From: an uncultured Bacteroidales bacterium
GTDB taxonomy: Bacteria; Bacteroidota; Bacteroidia; Bacteroidales; Muribaculaceae
Length of the DNA: 42,621 nt
Assembly (NCBI GenBank): GCA_902777835.1
Contig: CACYVC010000020.1
Location: forward strand, 1 to 42,621
Direction of reading: 5' to 3'
Positions 15,436 to 23,958 of the stretch are shown in pieces; the first letter of the stretch is position 1; every line of letters starts with the position of its first letter. Both the position numbers and the translations under genes were made by a program. The notes beneath the pieces were generated by a model. It ran no database searches. It was not told the DNA's origin and worked only from the letters and a program-made list of their open reading frames with translations.

Positions 15436-17259
15436 ATGAAAAAGTTTTTACTTTCTCTGGCAGTTATTGCTGCTGGCGCTTTATCTCTTGGCGCACAAGA
15501 GACTGCAACTCTCACTGTTGCTGACGGCACTACCAACAACAGCTATCCTTTTAACATGCTGTATTGGGACTCTGAAAGCACTACAACCCAAGTAATCTAC
15601 AATGCTGCAATGCTCGACGACATGATGGGTGGCACTATTAATTCTGTAAAATTCTACGTTAGTGGCACTTTTACAAAAGTTGACAATACCGTTACACAAA
15701 TTTCAATGGGCACTACCGAGCAAAACGCTTTTGAGAGTGCTACTCCAATTACTGGCCTTACAGTTGTTAAGAACGAATTCACCTCACCCGAATCAGGAGT
15801 TACCGAAGTAGAGATCGTATTTGACACTCCTTACGTTTACGAAGGTGGCAACCTGGTGTTTGAGTGCAAGGTTACTACAGCTGGTGGCTGGAAGAGCAAC
15901 AACTTCTATGGTGTAAACCAGGATGGAAAAGTTTCTATGAGCAGAACTTCTACCTCTAACTTCATGCCCAAGACCACTTTCACCTACGTGCCTGCTCCTC
16001 TCGAGGACTATGCTGCATGGGTAAATGTTGAAGCACTCAACTTTGGCAAGACTCAAATTGATACCGAGAAGGTGATGAATGTAACTCTGAAAAACAAGGG
16101 TGCCAACGCCTTTACTCCAGCCATCACTCTTGAGGCTCCTTTCAGCACCACATACGAGGCTGCTGAGCTCGCTTCTAAAGAGTCGGTTGAGATTCCAGTG
16201 AAATTTGCTCCCACCGAGTTTGGCGAGTACACTGGCACTATGACCATCAACTGTGGCGAGGCTGGCACATACACTATTGCTTTGAGCGGTAACTGCCCCA
16301 ACGAGTTTGAGCTTACCGTATGCGATGGTGAGAATCAAAGTCAATATGCTCCTATCTATGGCTACTACTGCGACACTCAGGGCACATTCGTACAGATGCT
16401 CTATCCTGCCGAAATGCTCGCCGAGGCTGCTGGTGGCAAGATTACTGGTCTTAGATTCTATCCAACAAGCACAGTAAGTGTTGGCACTCCAACCATCGAG
16501 CTTAGCTTGAAGGGCACCGAGGAGACAGCCTTTGAGGCAGAAAGCGCTATCGCTGTTCCCGACAACCTGATTACCGACCTCACTACCGTATCGACCATCA
16601 CCCTTGAGAATGGTCAAGAAGGTTTTCAATTTGATTTTGACCAGCCTTACACTTACGAAGGTGGCAACCTCGCAGTTCAGACTCTCGTAGCTGCTAAGGG
16701 CACATGGGCACGCACATATTTCTATGGCGTGAACCAAGAGATCAATACCTCCTATGCACAGTGGTCTGAGACTGGTGGTTACAACCAGATGTTCCAGTTC
16801 TTGCCTAAGATGACAGTTATCTACACTAAGGAGCAGACTCCAGTAGTTGAAACAATTACCGTAACTGGCACTGTTAAGGACGCTGAGGGCGGCGCACTCG
16901 AGGATGTTAACGTTGTTCTTACCGTTAACGAGGGCCGCACAAGCTACACCGCTACTACCGACGCTGAGGGTGTTTACACTATGGAAGTTACTCCAGTTGA
17001 GGGCGCAACCTACGACATGACCTTCACTAAGGATGGCTACAAAGCTCAAACACTTGAGAATGTTGACCTTGAGAATGTTCCTGACGTAGTTCTCGAAAAG
17101 GATCCAAACACTGCAATCAGCGTTATCAACGGCAATGCTGTTTCAGTTAAGTACATCGACGCTATGGGCCGCGTTAGCGATCGTCCATTCAAGGGCATCA
17201 ACATCGTTGTTACCACCAACGCCGACGGCACCACTTCAACAACCAAGGTTGTTAAGTAA
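15436..17259 (+). CDS. Large secreted beta-sandwich protein with internal duplication
   Basis: 607 residues, no catalytic motif. Signal peptide 1-20 (LGAQ). Two copies of a beta module (about 28-195 and 300-470) share 'GGTINSVKFY/GGKITGLRFY', 'YVYEGGNLVFE/YTYEGGNLAVQ', 'NFYGVNQ/YFYGVNQ' and 'FMPKTTFTY/FLPKMTVIY'. A choice-of-anchor-D-like Ig domain sits between them ('LNFGKTQIDTEKV', 'VKFAPTEFGEYTGTM'). A carboxypeptidase-like domain follows ('VTGTVKDAEGGALEDV'). The tail 'MGRVSDRPFKGINIVVT' plus a Thr/Lys-rich end resembles a type IX sorting domain and matches the tail of the gene at 27500. A surface adhesion or matrix role is likely. Confidence 0.85.
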   Translation: MKKFLLSLAVIAAGALSLGAQETATLTVADGTTNNSYPFNMLYWDSESTTTQVIYNAAMLDDMMGGTINSVKFYVSGTFTKVDNTVTQISMGTTEQNAFESATPITGLTVVKNEFTSPESGVTEVEIVFDTPYVYEGGNLVFECKVTTAGGWKSNNFYGVNQDGKVSMSRTSTSNFMPKTTFTYVPAPLEDYAAWVNVEALNFGKTQIDTEKVMNVTLKNKGANAFTPAITLEAPFSTTYEAAELASKESVEIPVKFAPTEFGEYTGTMTINCGEAGTYTIALSGNCPNEFELTVCDGENQSQYAPIYGYYCDTQGTFVQMLYPAEMLAEAAGGKITGLRFYPTSTVSVGTPTIELSLKGTEETAFEAESAIAVPDNLITDLTTVSTITLENGQEGFQFDFDQPYTYEGGNLAVQTLVAAKGTWARTYFYGVNQEINTSYAQWSETGGYNQMFQFLPKMTVIYTKEQTPVVETITVTGTVKDAEGGALEDVNVVLTVNEGRTSYTATTDAEGVYTMEVTPVEGATYDMTFTKDGYKAQTLENVDLENVPDVVLEKDPNTAISVINGNAVSVKYIDAMGRVSDRPFKGINIVVTTNADGTTSTTKVVK

Positions 17260-17280
17260 TTAGCTATCACATATTACATT

Positions 17281-17313
17281 AAGCGTGGCCTTTGTGACAA
17301 GGTCACGCTTTTT
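17281..17313 (+). terminator. Terminator after the secreted beta-sandwich gene
   Basis: AAGCGTG-G-CCTT pairs with AAGG-T-CACGCTT around a short loop and is followed by T-rich sequence. Confidence 0.85.
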
Positions 17314-17381
17314 ATCTTACAACTTTTGAATCTCGAGAACAAAATCTGACAACCGATAACAGATAACTGACAACTTTTTAC

Positions 17382-17389
17382 TACCTTTG
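17382..17389 (+). promoter_or_regulatory. -7 box of mltG
   Basis: TACCTTTG, about 45 bases before the ATG; no good -33 match at the usual spacing. Confidence 0.55.
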
Positions 17390-17434
17390 CAACGCTTTTA
17401 AATATCAATTGAAACTTTTATAAAAATTATAATA

Positions 17435-18523
17435 ATGGCAGAGGTAAAAAAGAAAGCGACATCGAGATCAAAAACATCGCGAAGGAGAATTAGCGAGAGA
17501 CCTACGTGGAAGAAATGGTTGATTGGTGGTGCGGTGGTGCTGATAGCGCTTGCGGCAGTAGGAGCAATATTCCTGGCTCCCTATCTAACCAGTAAAAGCG
17601 ATAAAGATGCAACTTTGCTTATTCGCAAAGGTACTAGTATTGAAGTTCTAAAAGACTCACTTGCCAAAAATACTAGCGACCAGTTTGCTGATAAGGTGGT
17701 GTCGTTGCTCAACTACACTCATGCCGACGTGAGTAAGCGACAGGGTGCATTCAAGATAAAGAAGGGCGAGAGCGCATTTAGCGTCGCCAGGCACCTCAGA
17801 AGTGGCGCCGCCAACGAGGTGAAGATAACAATCAATAACTTGCGAACTAAGGAAGACCTTGCAGCGCGTCTGGCAAAAACGCTTATGCGCCCTAAAGAGG
17901 AGTTCCTTGCGGCCTTCAACGACAAAGAGCTGTGCCAGAGTGTAGGGATGAATCCCGACAATGTCACAGGTCTTTTCTTGGCCGACACTTATCAGTTCCT
18001 ATGGGATGTGGAACCAGCCAAGCTGTTGCAGCACATGAAGAAATTCAGTGATCAGTTCTGGAACGATGAGCGCAAGGCAAAAGCCGAGAAATTAGGACTC
18101 ACACCAAATGAGGTGGTAACTCTTGCATCTATCGTAGAAGGTGAGACCAATAAAGCCGACGAGAAAGGCATGGTGGCTCGCCTGTATATGAACCGCCTGA
18201 AACAGAAAATGAAACTGCAAGCCGACCCCACGGTAAAGTTTGCTCTGAAGAATTTCGCTTTGCGCCGCATCACCTTCGAGGACTGCAGCGTGCAGTCGCC
18301 ATGGAATACTTACTATGTTTTGGGTCTTCCTCCTGGCCCAATCTGCCTTCCAGAAAAGTCATCGATAGATGCCGTGCTCAATGCTCCACAGCACAACTAC
18401 ATATACATGTGCGCCAAGGAAGACTTTTCGGGCTACCACAACTTCGCAGAGACATTCTCACAGCACGAAGCCTATGCTGCAAAATATCACCAAGCGTTGC
18501 GAGAAAGAGGAATAAGACGATAA
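17435..18523 (+). CDS. mltG: Endolytic murein transglycosylase MltG
   Basis: 362 residues. A basic N-terminus (about 27 residues, many Lys/Arg/Ser) precedes one transmembrane helix (about 28-50), then the periplasmic YceG/MltG domain. A LysM-like subdomain leads into the catalytic core with 'LASIVEGETNKADE', where Glu235 aligns with the catalytic Glu of the family, 'LQADPTVKFAL', 'SPWNTYYVLGLPPGPI' and 'YMCAKEDFSGYHNFAETF'. The enzyme cuts nascent glycan strands and is thought to set their length. Its stop codon lies at the first unit of a heptad array. Confidence 0.93.
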   Translation: MAEVKKKATSRSKTSRRRISERPTWKKWLIGGAVVLIALAAVGAIFLAPYLTSKSDKDATLLIRKGTSIEVLKDSLAKNTSDQFADKVVSLLNYTHADVSKRQGAFKIKKGESAFSVARHLRSGAANEVKITINNLRTKEDLAARLAKTLMRPKEEFLAAFNDKELCQSVGMNPDNVTGLFLADTYQFLWDVEPAKLLQHMKKFSDQFWNDERKAKAEKLGLTPNEVVTLASIVEGETNKADEKGMVARLYMNRLKQKMKLQADPTVKFALKNFALRRITFEDCSVQSPWNTYYVLGLPPGPICLPEKSSIDAVLNAPQHNYIYMCAKEDFSGYHNFAETFSQHEAYAAKYHQALRERGIRR

Positions 18524-18584
18524 GTAATAAGAAGTAAGTAGTAAGTAGTAAGTGGGCACTCTTAACTCTAAACTCTTAACTCTA
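18522..18584. repeat. Nine in-phase heptads between convergent genes
   Basis: Nine consecutive 7-mers in one phase: AAGTAGT-type units at 18522-18556, CACTCTT at 18557-18563, then AACTCT(A/T) units at 18564-18584. The array contains the mltG stop codon and encodes the last codons and stop of the glycosyltransferase on the other strand. Confidence 0.85.
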
Positions 18585-19710
18585 AATTGTCCTTCTTCAC
18601 CATCATCTCAAACAGCATCTGGAACCATACTATTGCATATAGATATACGTCGATAAAGAGGGTACCGTTGAGGAAGTTGTGGACAGTGGCGGGCACTAAC
18701 ACATCGGTGGGGACAATTCCAAAGAACACGAGCAATGCCCAAAACAGCACTTTGTCAAATATCGTATGGTGTTCCTTAAGCCAGTACCAGAGCATGTATC
18801 CAGCAAGGGCGATGAGATAAGTGTGAGTCTCTGAAGAGTCGCCCCATAGTATAATCCATCCCATCAGCACCCCAAGCGTCGTGGCACGGAAAGCGAATTC
18901 TTTCCAGCGATAGCGGTTGAGGAAGAACAGCATGATAACAACGCCTATAGTAAGCAGTTGCACAATCCTATAATGGTCAAGGACATATCTCAACGGCCAC
19001 GCATAGAGCAACGACACGTAGGTGGCACTGCTCTGATGCTGCGACAGCATATCCCACCAGTTGGCATAACACGGCACAAGGCCATCAAACCCCGTCTTCA
19101 AAGCTGGAAGCATGAGTAACACCGCTCCAATCACTGCCGCAAAGCCCAACCGCCTGAACACTTTGGGATAACAGAACAAGATGAGTAGTTCAACGATGCC
19201 ATATACCTTTGTAGTAGCCGAAATCATAATAAGCAGCACTGCCCAGTATCCTCGCCCACGCTCAAAAAGCGAAAAAGAAAACAGGAAAAGATAAGCCACC
19301 ACAATGTTAAACTGGAAAGGAAACACGCTCTCCTCAAGGATAAGGAGGAGAAACAAGAAAATCTTCACCTTGTAGGCATCATAGCGCTTAGGAAGGGTAA
19401 ACACCGAGAGGGCAAACAGTGTGTAGTTACCTAAATTCCACACAAAAGGTCCTAACCACTTGGGCAAGACAGCAATGGGAGCAAAAAGCACCGAAAAAAC
19501 CGGAGTGTAGAGGAAATATCGGCCATGAGCGTCCACAAATTCCTGGGTGTAGGGGTTCACCCCATTCCAAAAGTCAATGGTCGAGTCGCTATATACCAAA
19601 TAGTTAGCATATCTGAGTCTAAAAGTCTCGATTGCCGTGGCAGCGATAGCCACGAGGAGTCCGAGCAAATAGACCGACAGCTTAGGATTGTTGCGAATTG
19701 TCTTTTTCAT
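18568..19710 (-). CDS. GT87/DUF2029-type membrane glycosyltransferase
   Basis: 380 residues, polytopic with about nine or ten hydrophobic segments. The N-terminal loop after the first helix, 'YSDSTIDFWNGVNPYTQ', and the following 'FLYTPVFSVLFAPIAVLP' are typical of GT87 (DUF2029) enzymes, which transfer sugars from polyprenyl-phosphate donors on the outer face of the inner membrane. The neighbour at 19682 is a GtrB-like enzyme that would make such a donor. The start overlaps that gene by 29 bases. The last residues (NLELRV) are encoded inside the heptad array, suggesting that repeat growth has altered the C-terminus. Confidence 0.85.
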   Translation of the reverse strand: MKKTIRNNPKLSVYLLGLLVAIAATAIETFRLRYANYLVYSDSTIDFWNGVNPYTQEFVDAHGRYFLYTPVFSVLFAPIAVLPKWLGPFVWNLGNYTLFALSVFTLPKRYDAYKVKIFLFLLLILEESVFPFQFNIVVAYLFLFSFSLFERGRGYWAVLLIMISATTKVYGIVELLILFCYPKVFRRLGFAAVIGAVLLMLPALKTGFDGLVPCYANWWDMLSQHQSSATYVSLLYAWPLRYVLDHYRIVQLLTIGVVIMLFFLNRYRWKEFAFRATTLGVLMGWIILWGDSSETHTYLIALAGYMLWYWLKEHHTIFDKVLFWALLVFFGIVPTDVLVPATVHNFLNGTLFIDVYLYAIVWFQMLFEMMVKKDNLELRV

Positions 19711-20650
19711 GCCGTGTGTTATCTCGTTTGCCGTTATAGGAATTTACAAAATATCCGGGTCTGCCCTTCACCTCGTTAAACACCCTGCCAATGTATTCAC
19801 CAAGAATTCCCAAACTCAGCAGCTGCACGCCGCCGAGGAAAAGCATCGTGACCATAATCGTGGGATAGCCCTGCACTGGTTCGCCAAAGATATTGGTGAC
19901 TATAATGATGTAGATGAGATAGATAAATGCCACTACCGACACCAATATTCCCAAGATTGACGCTATGCGCAGCGGAGCGGTAGTGTAAGACGTTATACCG
20001 TTCATAGCAAGATGCATTAGCGACATAATGCTCCACTTCGACTTGCCTGCGCGCCGCTCTTCTTGTTCATAAGAGATACCTTTCTTCTTGAAACCTATCC
20101 ACGAATACATCCCCTTGGTGTTGCGCTCCACCTCGCGCATCTGTTTTAGGGCATCAATGCACGAGCGGTCGAGCAACCTGAAGTCGCCGGTATCGCTCTG
20201 GATAGGGATATTGGTGAGTGATTTAAGCAGTTTATAATACCACTGCGAGGTCTTGCGCTTGAGCCACGACTCTTTACTTGTCTTGCGCTGAGCATAAACA
20301 TCGTCGTAACCCTCCTCCCAATACTTTAGCATCTCAGGAATAGCACTCACTGGGTGCTGCATGTCGGCATCCATGATGATGAGCGCGTCGCCCGTGGCAT
20401 AGTCAAATCCCGCCATCATCGCCTGCTCCTTGCCGAAGTTGCGCGAGAGGTCGATAAAGCAGTATCGCTCATCACTGTTACGCAACTTTATCATCTGCTG
20501 CAAGGTATTGTCGGTGCTACCGTCATTCACCATGAGGAATTCCCAATCATAACCAGGGTTATCTTCAACCACTTGCTGCATGCGTTGCTTGATAAGGTCG
20601 AAAGACGCTTCTTCATTATAGGCGGGCAGTAATATAGTGACTTTTTTCAT
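19682..20650 (-). CDS. GT2 glycosyltransferase, GtrB/ArnC/DPM-like
   Basis: 322 residues. The GT2 domain covers about 1-230: 'LLPAYNEE', 'VNDGSTDNT', the metal-binding 'DADMQHP' and the acceptor-side 'GDFRLLDR'. Two C-terminal transmembrane helices (about 232-256 and 267-290) are followed by 'GEYIGRVFNEVKGRPGYFV', the hallmark end of GtrB/ArnC/DPM1-type enzymes, which load a sugar onto undecaprenyl phosphate at the inner membrane. The start overlaps the deacetylase stop (ATGA). Together with the deacetylase and GT87 gene this looks like a donor-making and transfer set for a surface glycan or lipid. Confidence 0.92.
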   Translation of the reverse strand: MKKVTILLPAYNEEASFDLIKQRMQQVVEDNPGYDWEFLMVNDGSTDNTLQQMIKLRNSDERYCFIDLSRNFGKEQAMMAGFDYATGDALIIMDADMQHPVSAIPEMLKYWEEGYDDVYAQRKTSKESWLKRKTSQWYYKLLKSLTNIPIQSDTGDFRLLDRSCIDALKQMREVERNTKGMYSWIGFKKKGISYEQEERRAGKSKWSIMSLMHLAMNGITSYTTAPLRIASILGILVSVVAFIYLIYIIIVTNIFGEPVQGYPTIMVTMLFLGGVQLLSLGILGEYIGRVFNEVKGRPGYFVNSYNGKRDNTRHEKDNSQQS

Positions 20651-21441
20651 TGCATTGAAGTGAATTTGTTATAAGTAATAAACAGCGCGTTCTCGGCCTT
20701 GAAAGTTTGGATGAGGCGTTGCAGGCGCTTTGCCATCTCCTCGCCGCTGTTGTGACTAATGGTGTAAGGTATTTTCCACTCACGATGTGCCTTGAGGTCA
20801 TAGAACTCCCAGGGGTGAAAATAAATCACAAACAGGCCATCATGACGCAAAGTGCGCCGACACAATCGCTTGTAAAGCCACTGAGGATAGTGGTGGCATG
20901 CCAGCCAAAACACCGGCAGCCGCAACCAAGGGGTCACCGAGGCAGGGATTTGAAGCAGCCTGCCTTCACGGAAGGGCGTGCGAGAGACATTTAGATGCAT
21001 ATAACGCCCAGGGATGAACGTAGGGTGCAGCGATGAGTTGTAGCGATAACCCGCCTGCTCCAGCTCACTGTTCTCCACCGGGAACATGCGAGGCTGGCGA
21101 TATCCTTGCACCATGCAGTGGCACAGGTCTTCAAGGATCTGTTTCGATACCGTCACATCACTCTCTTTGGGTTGCCAGTGATCCACCCCATGACTCGCTA
21201 CCTCATGGCCTTCTTCGATAATGCGTTTCATCACGTCGGGAGCATTCTGAGCAAAGGTGGTGGTGCAGAAGAAGGTTGCCGTCACCCCATTCTCCTTCAA
21301 AATATTGAGGATGTGGGTCGTGCCCTCTACCGATACTTCCATGCTTCGCTCAAGGGATATTTCCACACCCTGCTCGCGTGGAACGTCAAATTCCTCGGTA
21401 TCGAAGCTCAGTAATATGTATTTCTTGCTGGAGGGTTTCAT
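20647..21441 (-). CDS. Polysaccharide deacetylase (NodB homology, CE4)
   Basis: 264 residues, no signal peptide. NodB-type motifs: 'LLSFDTEEFDVP' (first Asp motif), 'VTATFFCTTTFAQ', and 'EGHEVASHGVDHW' carrying the two metal-ligand His. C-terminal 'FVIYFHPWEF' holds the late His motif. It removes N-acetyl or formyl groups from an amino sugar, probably on the lipid-linked intermediate handled by the neighbouring GT2, as in the ArnC/ArnD pair. Starts and stops overlap on both sides (ATGA), so expression is coupled. Confidence 0.9.
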   Translation of the reverse strand: MKPSSKKYILLSFDTEEFDVPREQGVEISLERSMEVSVEGTTHILNILKENGVTATFFCTTTFAQNAPDVMKRIIEEGHEVASHGVDHWQPKESDVTVSKQILEDLCHCMVQGYRQPRMFPVENSELEQAGYRYNSSLHPTFIPGRYMHLNVSRTPFREGRLLQIPASVTPWLRLPVFWLACHHYPQWLYKRLCRRTLRHDGLFVIYFHPWEFYDLKAHREWKIPYTISHNSGEEMAKRLQRLIQTFKAENALFITYNKFTSMQ

Positions 21442-21683
21442 TCTTCAACATCAGGAATCTCAAGAGGCTCAGAGTCCATTATCTGCTTAGCCCTTTGCAG
21501 GTCTTTGCGAAACACGACTACTCGCATGGCACCTTGAGAAAACCCTTGCATTAATGCATTGGCGGTGGAGTCACCCATCACGCCAGCTATTACTCCATTA
21601 CTTTCCAGCACACCTTTCACGATATTGGCATCAACAGGGTTGTCGTATTTGCCAAAAACAACTACATCATCGTCTTTTTCCAT
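21438..21683 (-). CDS. DUF2007-family small protein
   Basis: 81 residues from the ATG at 21683; a longer in-frame start at 21713 has a hydrophobic extension that does not fit the family. The DUF2007 pattern is clear: 'VVVFGKYDNPVDANIVKGVL', 'GVIAGVMGDS', 'MRVVVFRKDLQRAKQIM'. DUF2007 proteins are small ferredoxin-like-fold proteins, often labelled putative signal transducers, of unknown function. It overlaps the deacetylase start and lies 105 bases after xseB, with a bulged hairpin (21705-21739) in that gap. Confidence 0.85.
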   Translation of the reverse strand: MEKDDDVVVFGKYDNPVDANIVKGVLESNGVIAGVMGDSTANALMQGFSQGAMRVVVFRKDLQRAKQIMDSEPLEIPDVEE

Positions 21684-21704
21684 AATTATCAATATTTGCC
21701 AACA

Positions 21705-21739
21705 AGCTGACAAGGCAATAGTAGCCTTGTAAATCAGCT
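21705..21739 (-). terminator. Bulged hairpin between xseB and the DUF2007 gene
   Basis: Inner arms CAAGGC/GCCTTG and outer arms AGCTGA/TCAGCT pair, with a 4-base bulge and a 7-base loop. No T-run follows on the minus strand, so it could be a weak terminator or a leader structure of the downstream gene. Confidence 0.45.
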
Positions 21740-21760
21740 ATATAAATTTATGCTTTTGAA

Positions 21761-21795
21761 TTATGAATTTTACTTTATGAATTTTGCATTATGCA
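21761..21795. repeat. Heptad tract at the 3' end of xseB
   Basis: TTATGAATTTT occurs twice 14 bases apart (21761, 21775), followed by TTATGCA-type units, so the period is again 7. It overlaps the last codons of xseB on the minus strand. Confidence 0.6.
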
Positions 21796-22013
21796 TTATT
21801 TTTATCGTCGCTCATCTCGTCAAGCACTTTTTTGAGTTCCTCGTCGGTAGCGGTGAGTTTTGCTTTGCACACTTTGAGCAGTTGCAGCGAGCGGGCCGTG
21901 TATTGGCTCAAGTTGTCGATGCTGCAATCTGGACTTTGCATTTTCTTCACTATCTCCTCAAGCTCATTGACAGCTTGAGTGTAGGTCAATTTCTCGATTT
22001 CTTGATTTTCCAT
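21789..22013 (-). CDS. xseB: Exodeoxyribonuclease VII small subunit
   Basis: 74 residues; several XseB units bind one XseA to form exonuclease VII, which degrades single-stranded DNA from both ends. The family motif is visible: 'LTYTQAVNELEEIVKKMQSP' and 'SIDNLSQYTARSLQLLKVCKAKL', two helices with heptad hydrophobics. It follows xseA after 13 bases. The C-terminus (DDKNNA) is encoded at the edge of a repeat tract. Confidence 0.93.
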   Translation of the reverse strand: MENQEIEKLTYTQAVNELEEIVKKMQSPDCSIDNLSQYTARSLQLLKVCKAKLTATDEELKKVLDEMSDDKNNA

Positions 22014-22026
22014 ATATTATTTTGTT

Positions 22027-23319
22027 TTATTCTGCGATACTATTAATTGTGCCATCCTTCAATGTTGTAACTATGTGGTCGCCAGGTTTGATTGCGGTGG
22101 CGCTAGTAACCACATGGCCGTTGAGTGTTGTGAGCGAATATCCACGGTTGAGGGTGTTTTGAGGCGATAGCAACTGCACCTTGTCACTCAGTGTGTTAAG
22201 CACCATGCGCTGGCGCTCTATAGAGTTTGCGATGCTGGTCTTTATAACATCAACATAGCGCTGAAGCAACATGTGCTGATTATCGATGCGTCCTTTAACT
22301 ACTAAAGGTATTGATTGGGCATAACCATTGAGATGCAGCTTGCTATTCTCAATAAGTTTATGTGCCGCAAGGGGAATGAAACTGCCATAATAAGAAAGCT
22401 GTTCTCTTGCATGGGCTATCGCCTCACGCGAAGAACTAACCACCGCTGTAGCCATTTCGTTGAGGCGGTTGAGCTGAGCAAGACCGCATTGCACGAGAAA
22501 CTCGGCGGCAGCAGTAGGGGTTTTGACGTGCAGCTTTGACACCATGTCGGGAATCGTTACGTCTCGGTCGTGGCCTATGCCAGTGATGATGGGCAAGGGG
22601 AACTGGGCAATGTTGGCGCCCAGGTCATAGTTGTCGAAGGAGTTAAGGTCGCTTGTGGAGCCGCCACCGCGTATTATCACCACGCAGTCGAACAATTCCT
22701 CCACAGCCGCGATGCGGTCGAGGGCAGCAATTACCGAAGGCACGGTATTCATGCCCTGCATCACCGACTCAAAGAGGCAAGTATAGAATTTAAGACCGTA
22801 AGCATTGTTGTGCAGCTGATTGAGGAAGTCGCCATAGCCTGCCGCTCCGCTTGCTGAGATAATTGCGATGCGTTGTGGGGCAAGTGGCCAAGATAGCTGC
22901 TTGTTCATGTCGATAATGCCTTCTTTAGTAAGGCGTGCTATGATTTCCTGCCTGATGCGTTCTATGTCACCTAGTGTGAACTCTGGGTTTATGCCATTGA
23001 TGACCGCTTTCAGTCCATACTGCTCATGGAAGTTGGCGTTTACATTCACCATCACCTTCATGCCTGTGGTGAGATGCTTGCCGGTAACTTGGAAAAACTG
23101 CGCGTCAAGGCGAGTGAAGGTGTTAGCCCAAATCACGGCATTGAGCCTTGCCACCGTATAGCCCTGCTCATCCTTCTGCAACAACTCCATATAGCAATGC
23201 CCACGACTCACGCGCAAGTCACTGGTCTCGGCAGTCACCCAGCAGTTCTGCACGTCGGGGTCATACATCAAGTTCTTGATGCGTTGGTTATATTCTAGGA
23301 GAGTTAATGATTGTTGCAT
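22027..23319 (-). CDS. xseA: Exodeoxyribonuclease VII large subunit
   Basis: 430 residues, usual length. The N-terminal OB-fold ('VQNCWVTAETSDLRVSRGHCYMEL') is followed by the catalytic core with 'RIAIISASGAAGYGDFLNQL', 'VVIIRGGGSTSDLNSFDN', 'PIITGIGHDRDVTIPDMV' and 'HVKTPTAAAEFLV', the conserved XseA motifs including GGG-S and GHD-D. A helical region and the C-terminal 'LNRGYSLTTLNG' complete it. With XseB it trims single-stranded DNA in mismatch repair and other repair. It lies 6 bases after the DUF3256-like gene. Confidence 0.95.
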   Translation of the reverse strand: MQQSLTLLEYNQRIKNLMYDPDVQNCWVTAETSDLRVSRGHCYMELLQKDEQGYTVARLNAVIWANTFTRLDAQFFQVTGKHLTTGMKVMVNVNANFHEQYGLKAVINGINPEFTLGDIERIRQEIIARLTKEGIIDMNKQLSWPLAPQRIAIISASGAAGYGDFLNQLHNNAYGLKFYTCLFESVMQGMNTVPSVIAALDRIAAVEELFDCVVIIRGGGSTSDLNSFDNYDLGANIAQFPLPIITGIGHDRDVTIPDMVSKLHVKTPTAAAEFLVQCGLAQLNRLNEMATAVVSSSREAIAHAREQLSYYGSFIPLAAHKLIENSKLHLNGYAQSIPLVVKGRIDNQHMLLQRYVDVIKTSIANSIERQRMVLNTLSDKVQLLSPQNTLNRGYSLTTLNGHVVTSATAIKPGDHIVTTLKDGTINSIAE

Positions 23320-23325
23320 CTCGCG

Positions 23326-23958
23326 TTATTTCTTCTTGAACGTGCCGTTTTTGATTGTATATACCACTTTCTTTGCCAAATAAGGTTGGAAAGTTTTGAA
23401 GTCTTCTCCCATGAAGAAGTTGTTGGCATTACATTCGGCCACCAAGGTGTCGCCTTCAAAATGCAGTTCTATCATTGTCATCATCAGACTGCTTACCAAG
23501 TCATTTCGCATGTCTTTTGGCATCGATGGCAGAATGAAATCGTCGAAAGTTGGTGTTTTTATGAACTTTGCCGCATCAAGTTTTTGCCATTTAGTGTTGT
23601 AGAAAGTGATGCGGCTGTCCTTGTAGGGTGTGGCTACTGTCTCGATGACAGCAATCACTGTGTCGCGTTTTGACTTGTGGAGCAGTTTCATCTCTACTGT
23701 TTGTGCCGATGAGGTAGCAATCTTCATGTATTCATCATTGAGGGCAAGGATGCGAGTCTCATCGGTGCGCAGGTCGTTGAAAAGATCGGTCTTGTCGGCT
23801 CTGCCAAAGTTGTTGATAAGCTCATAGCGGGTAGGCACAGTGATGGAGTTGAAGATGTCGCCATTTTCCTCCACAAAGAATTTGCTCACACCATCGTAGG
23901 CTCCAGCGCTGAATGCAAGAGCCATAATTGCTGTAATTAAAACACTGATTTTCTTCAT
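23326..23958 (-). CDS. DUF3256-like exported protein
   Basis: 210 residues with signal peptide 1-20 (FSAGA). The layout resembles Bacteroidales DUF3256 proteins: an N-terminal segment naming a completion threshold ('NSITVPTRYELINNFGRADKTDLFNDL'), strands with 'TVEMKLLHKSKRDTVIAVIETV', and a C-terminal part ending 'YTIKNGTFKKK'. Function of the family is unknown; it is thought to be periplasmic. It shares an overlapping stop/start with the CapA-like gene upstream and is 6 bases from xseA, so an envelope protein and a DNA repair enzyme share this operon. Confidence 0.65.
   Translation of the reverse strand: MKKISVLITAIMALAFSAGAYDGVSKFFVEENGDIFNSITVPTRYELINNFGRADKTDLFNDLRTDETRILALNDEYMKIATSSAQTVEMKLLHKSKRDTVIAVIETVATPYKDSRITFYNTKWQKLDAAKFIKTPTFDDFILPSMPKDMRNDLVSSLMMTMIELHFEGDTLVAECNANNFFMGEDFKTFQPYLAKKVVYTIKNGTFKKK

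Noticed and set aside
15793-17049. Open frame of about 418 codons on the minus strand, opposite the secreted beta-sandwich gene.
   Set aside because: The plus-strand protein has a signal peptide, duplicated modules and a sorting-like tail; the antisense translation shows no family pattern.
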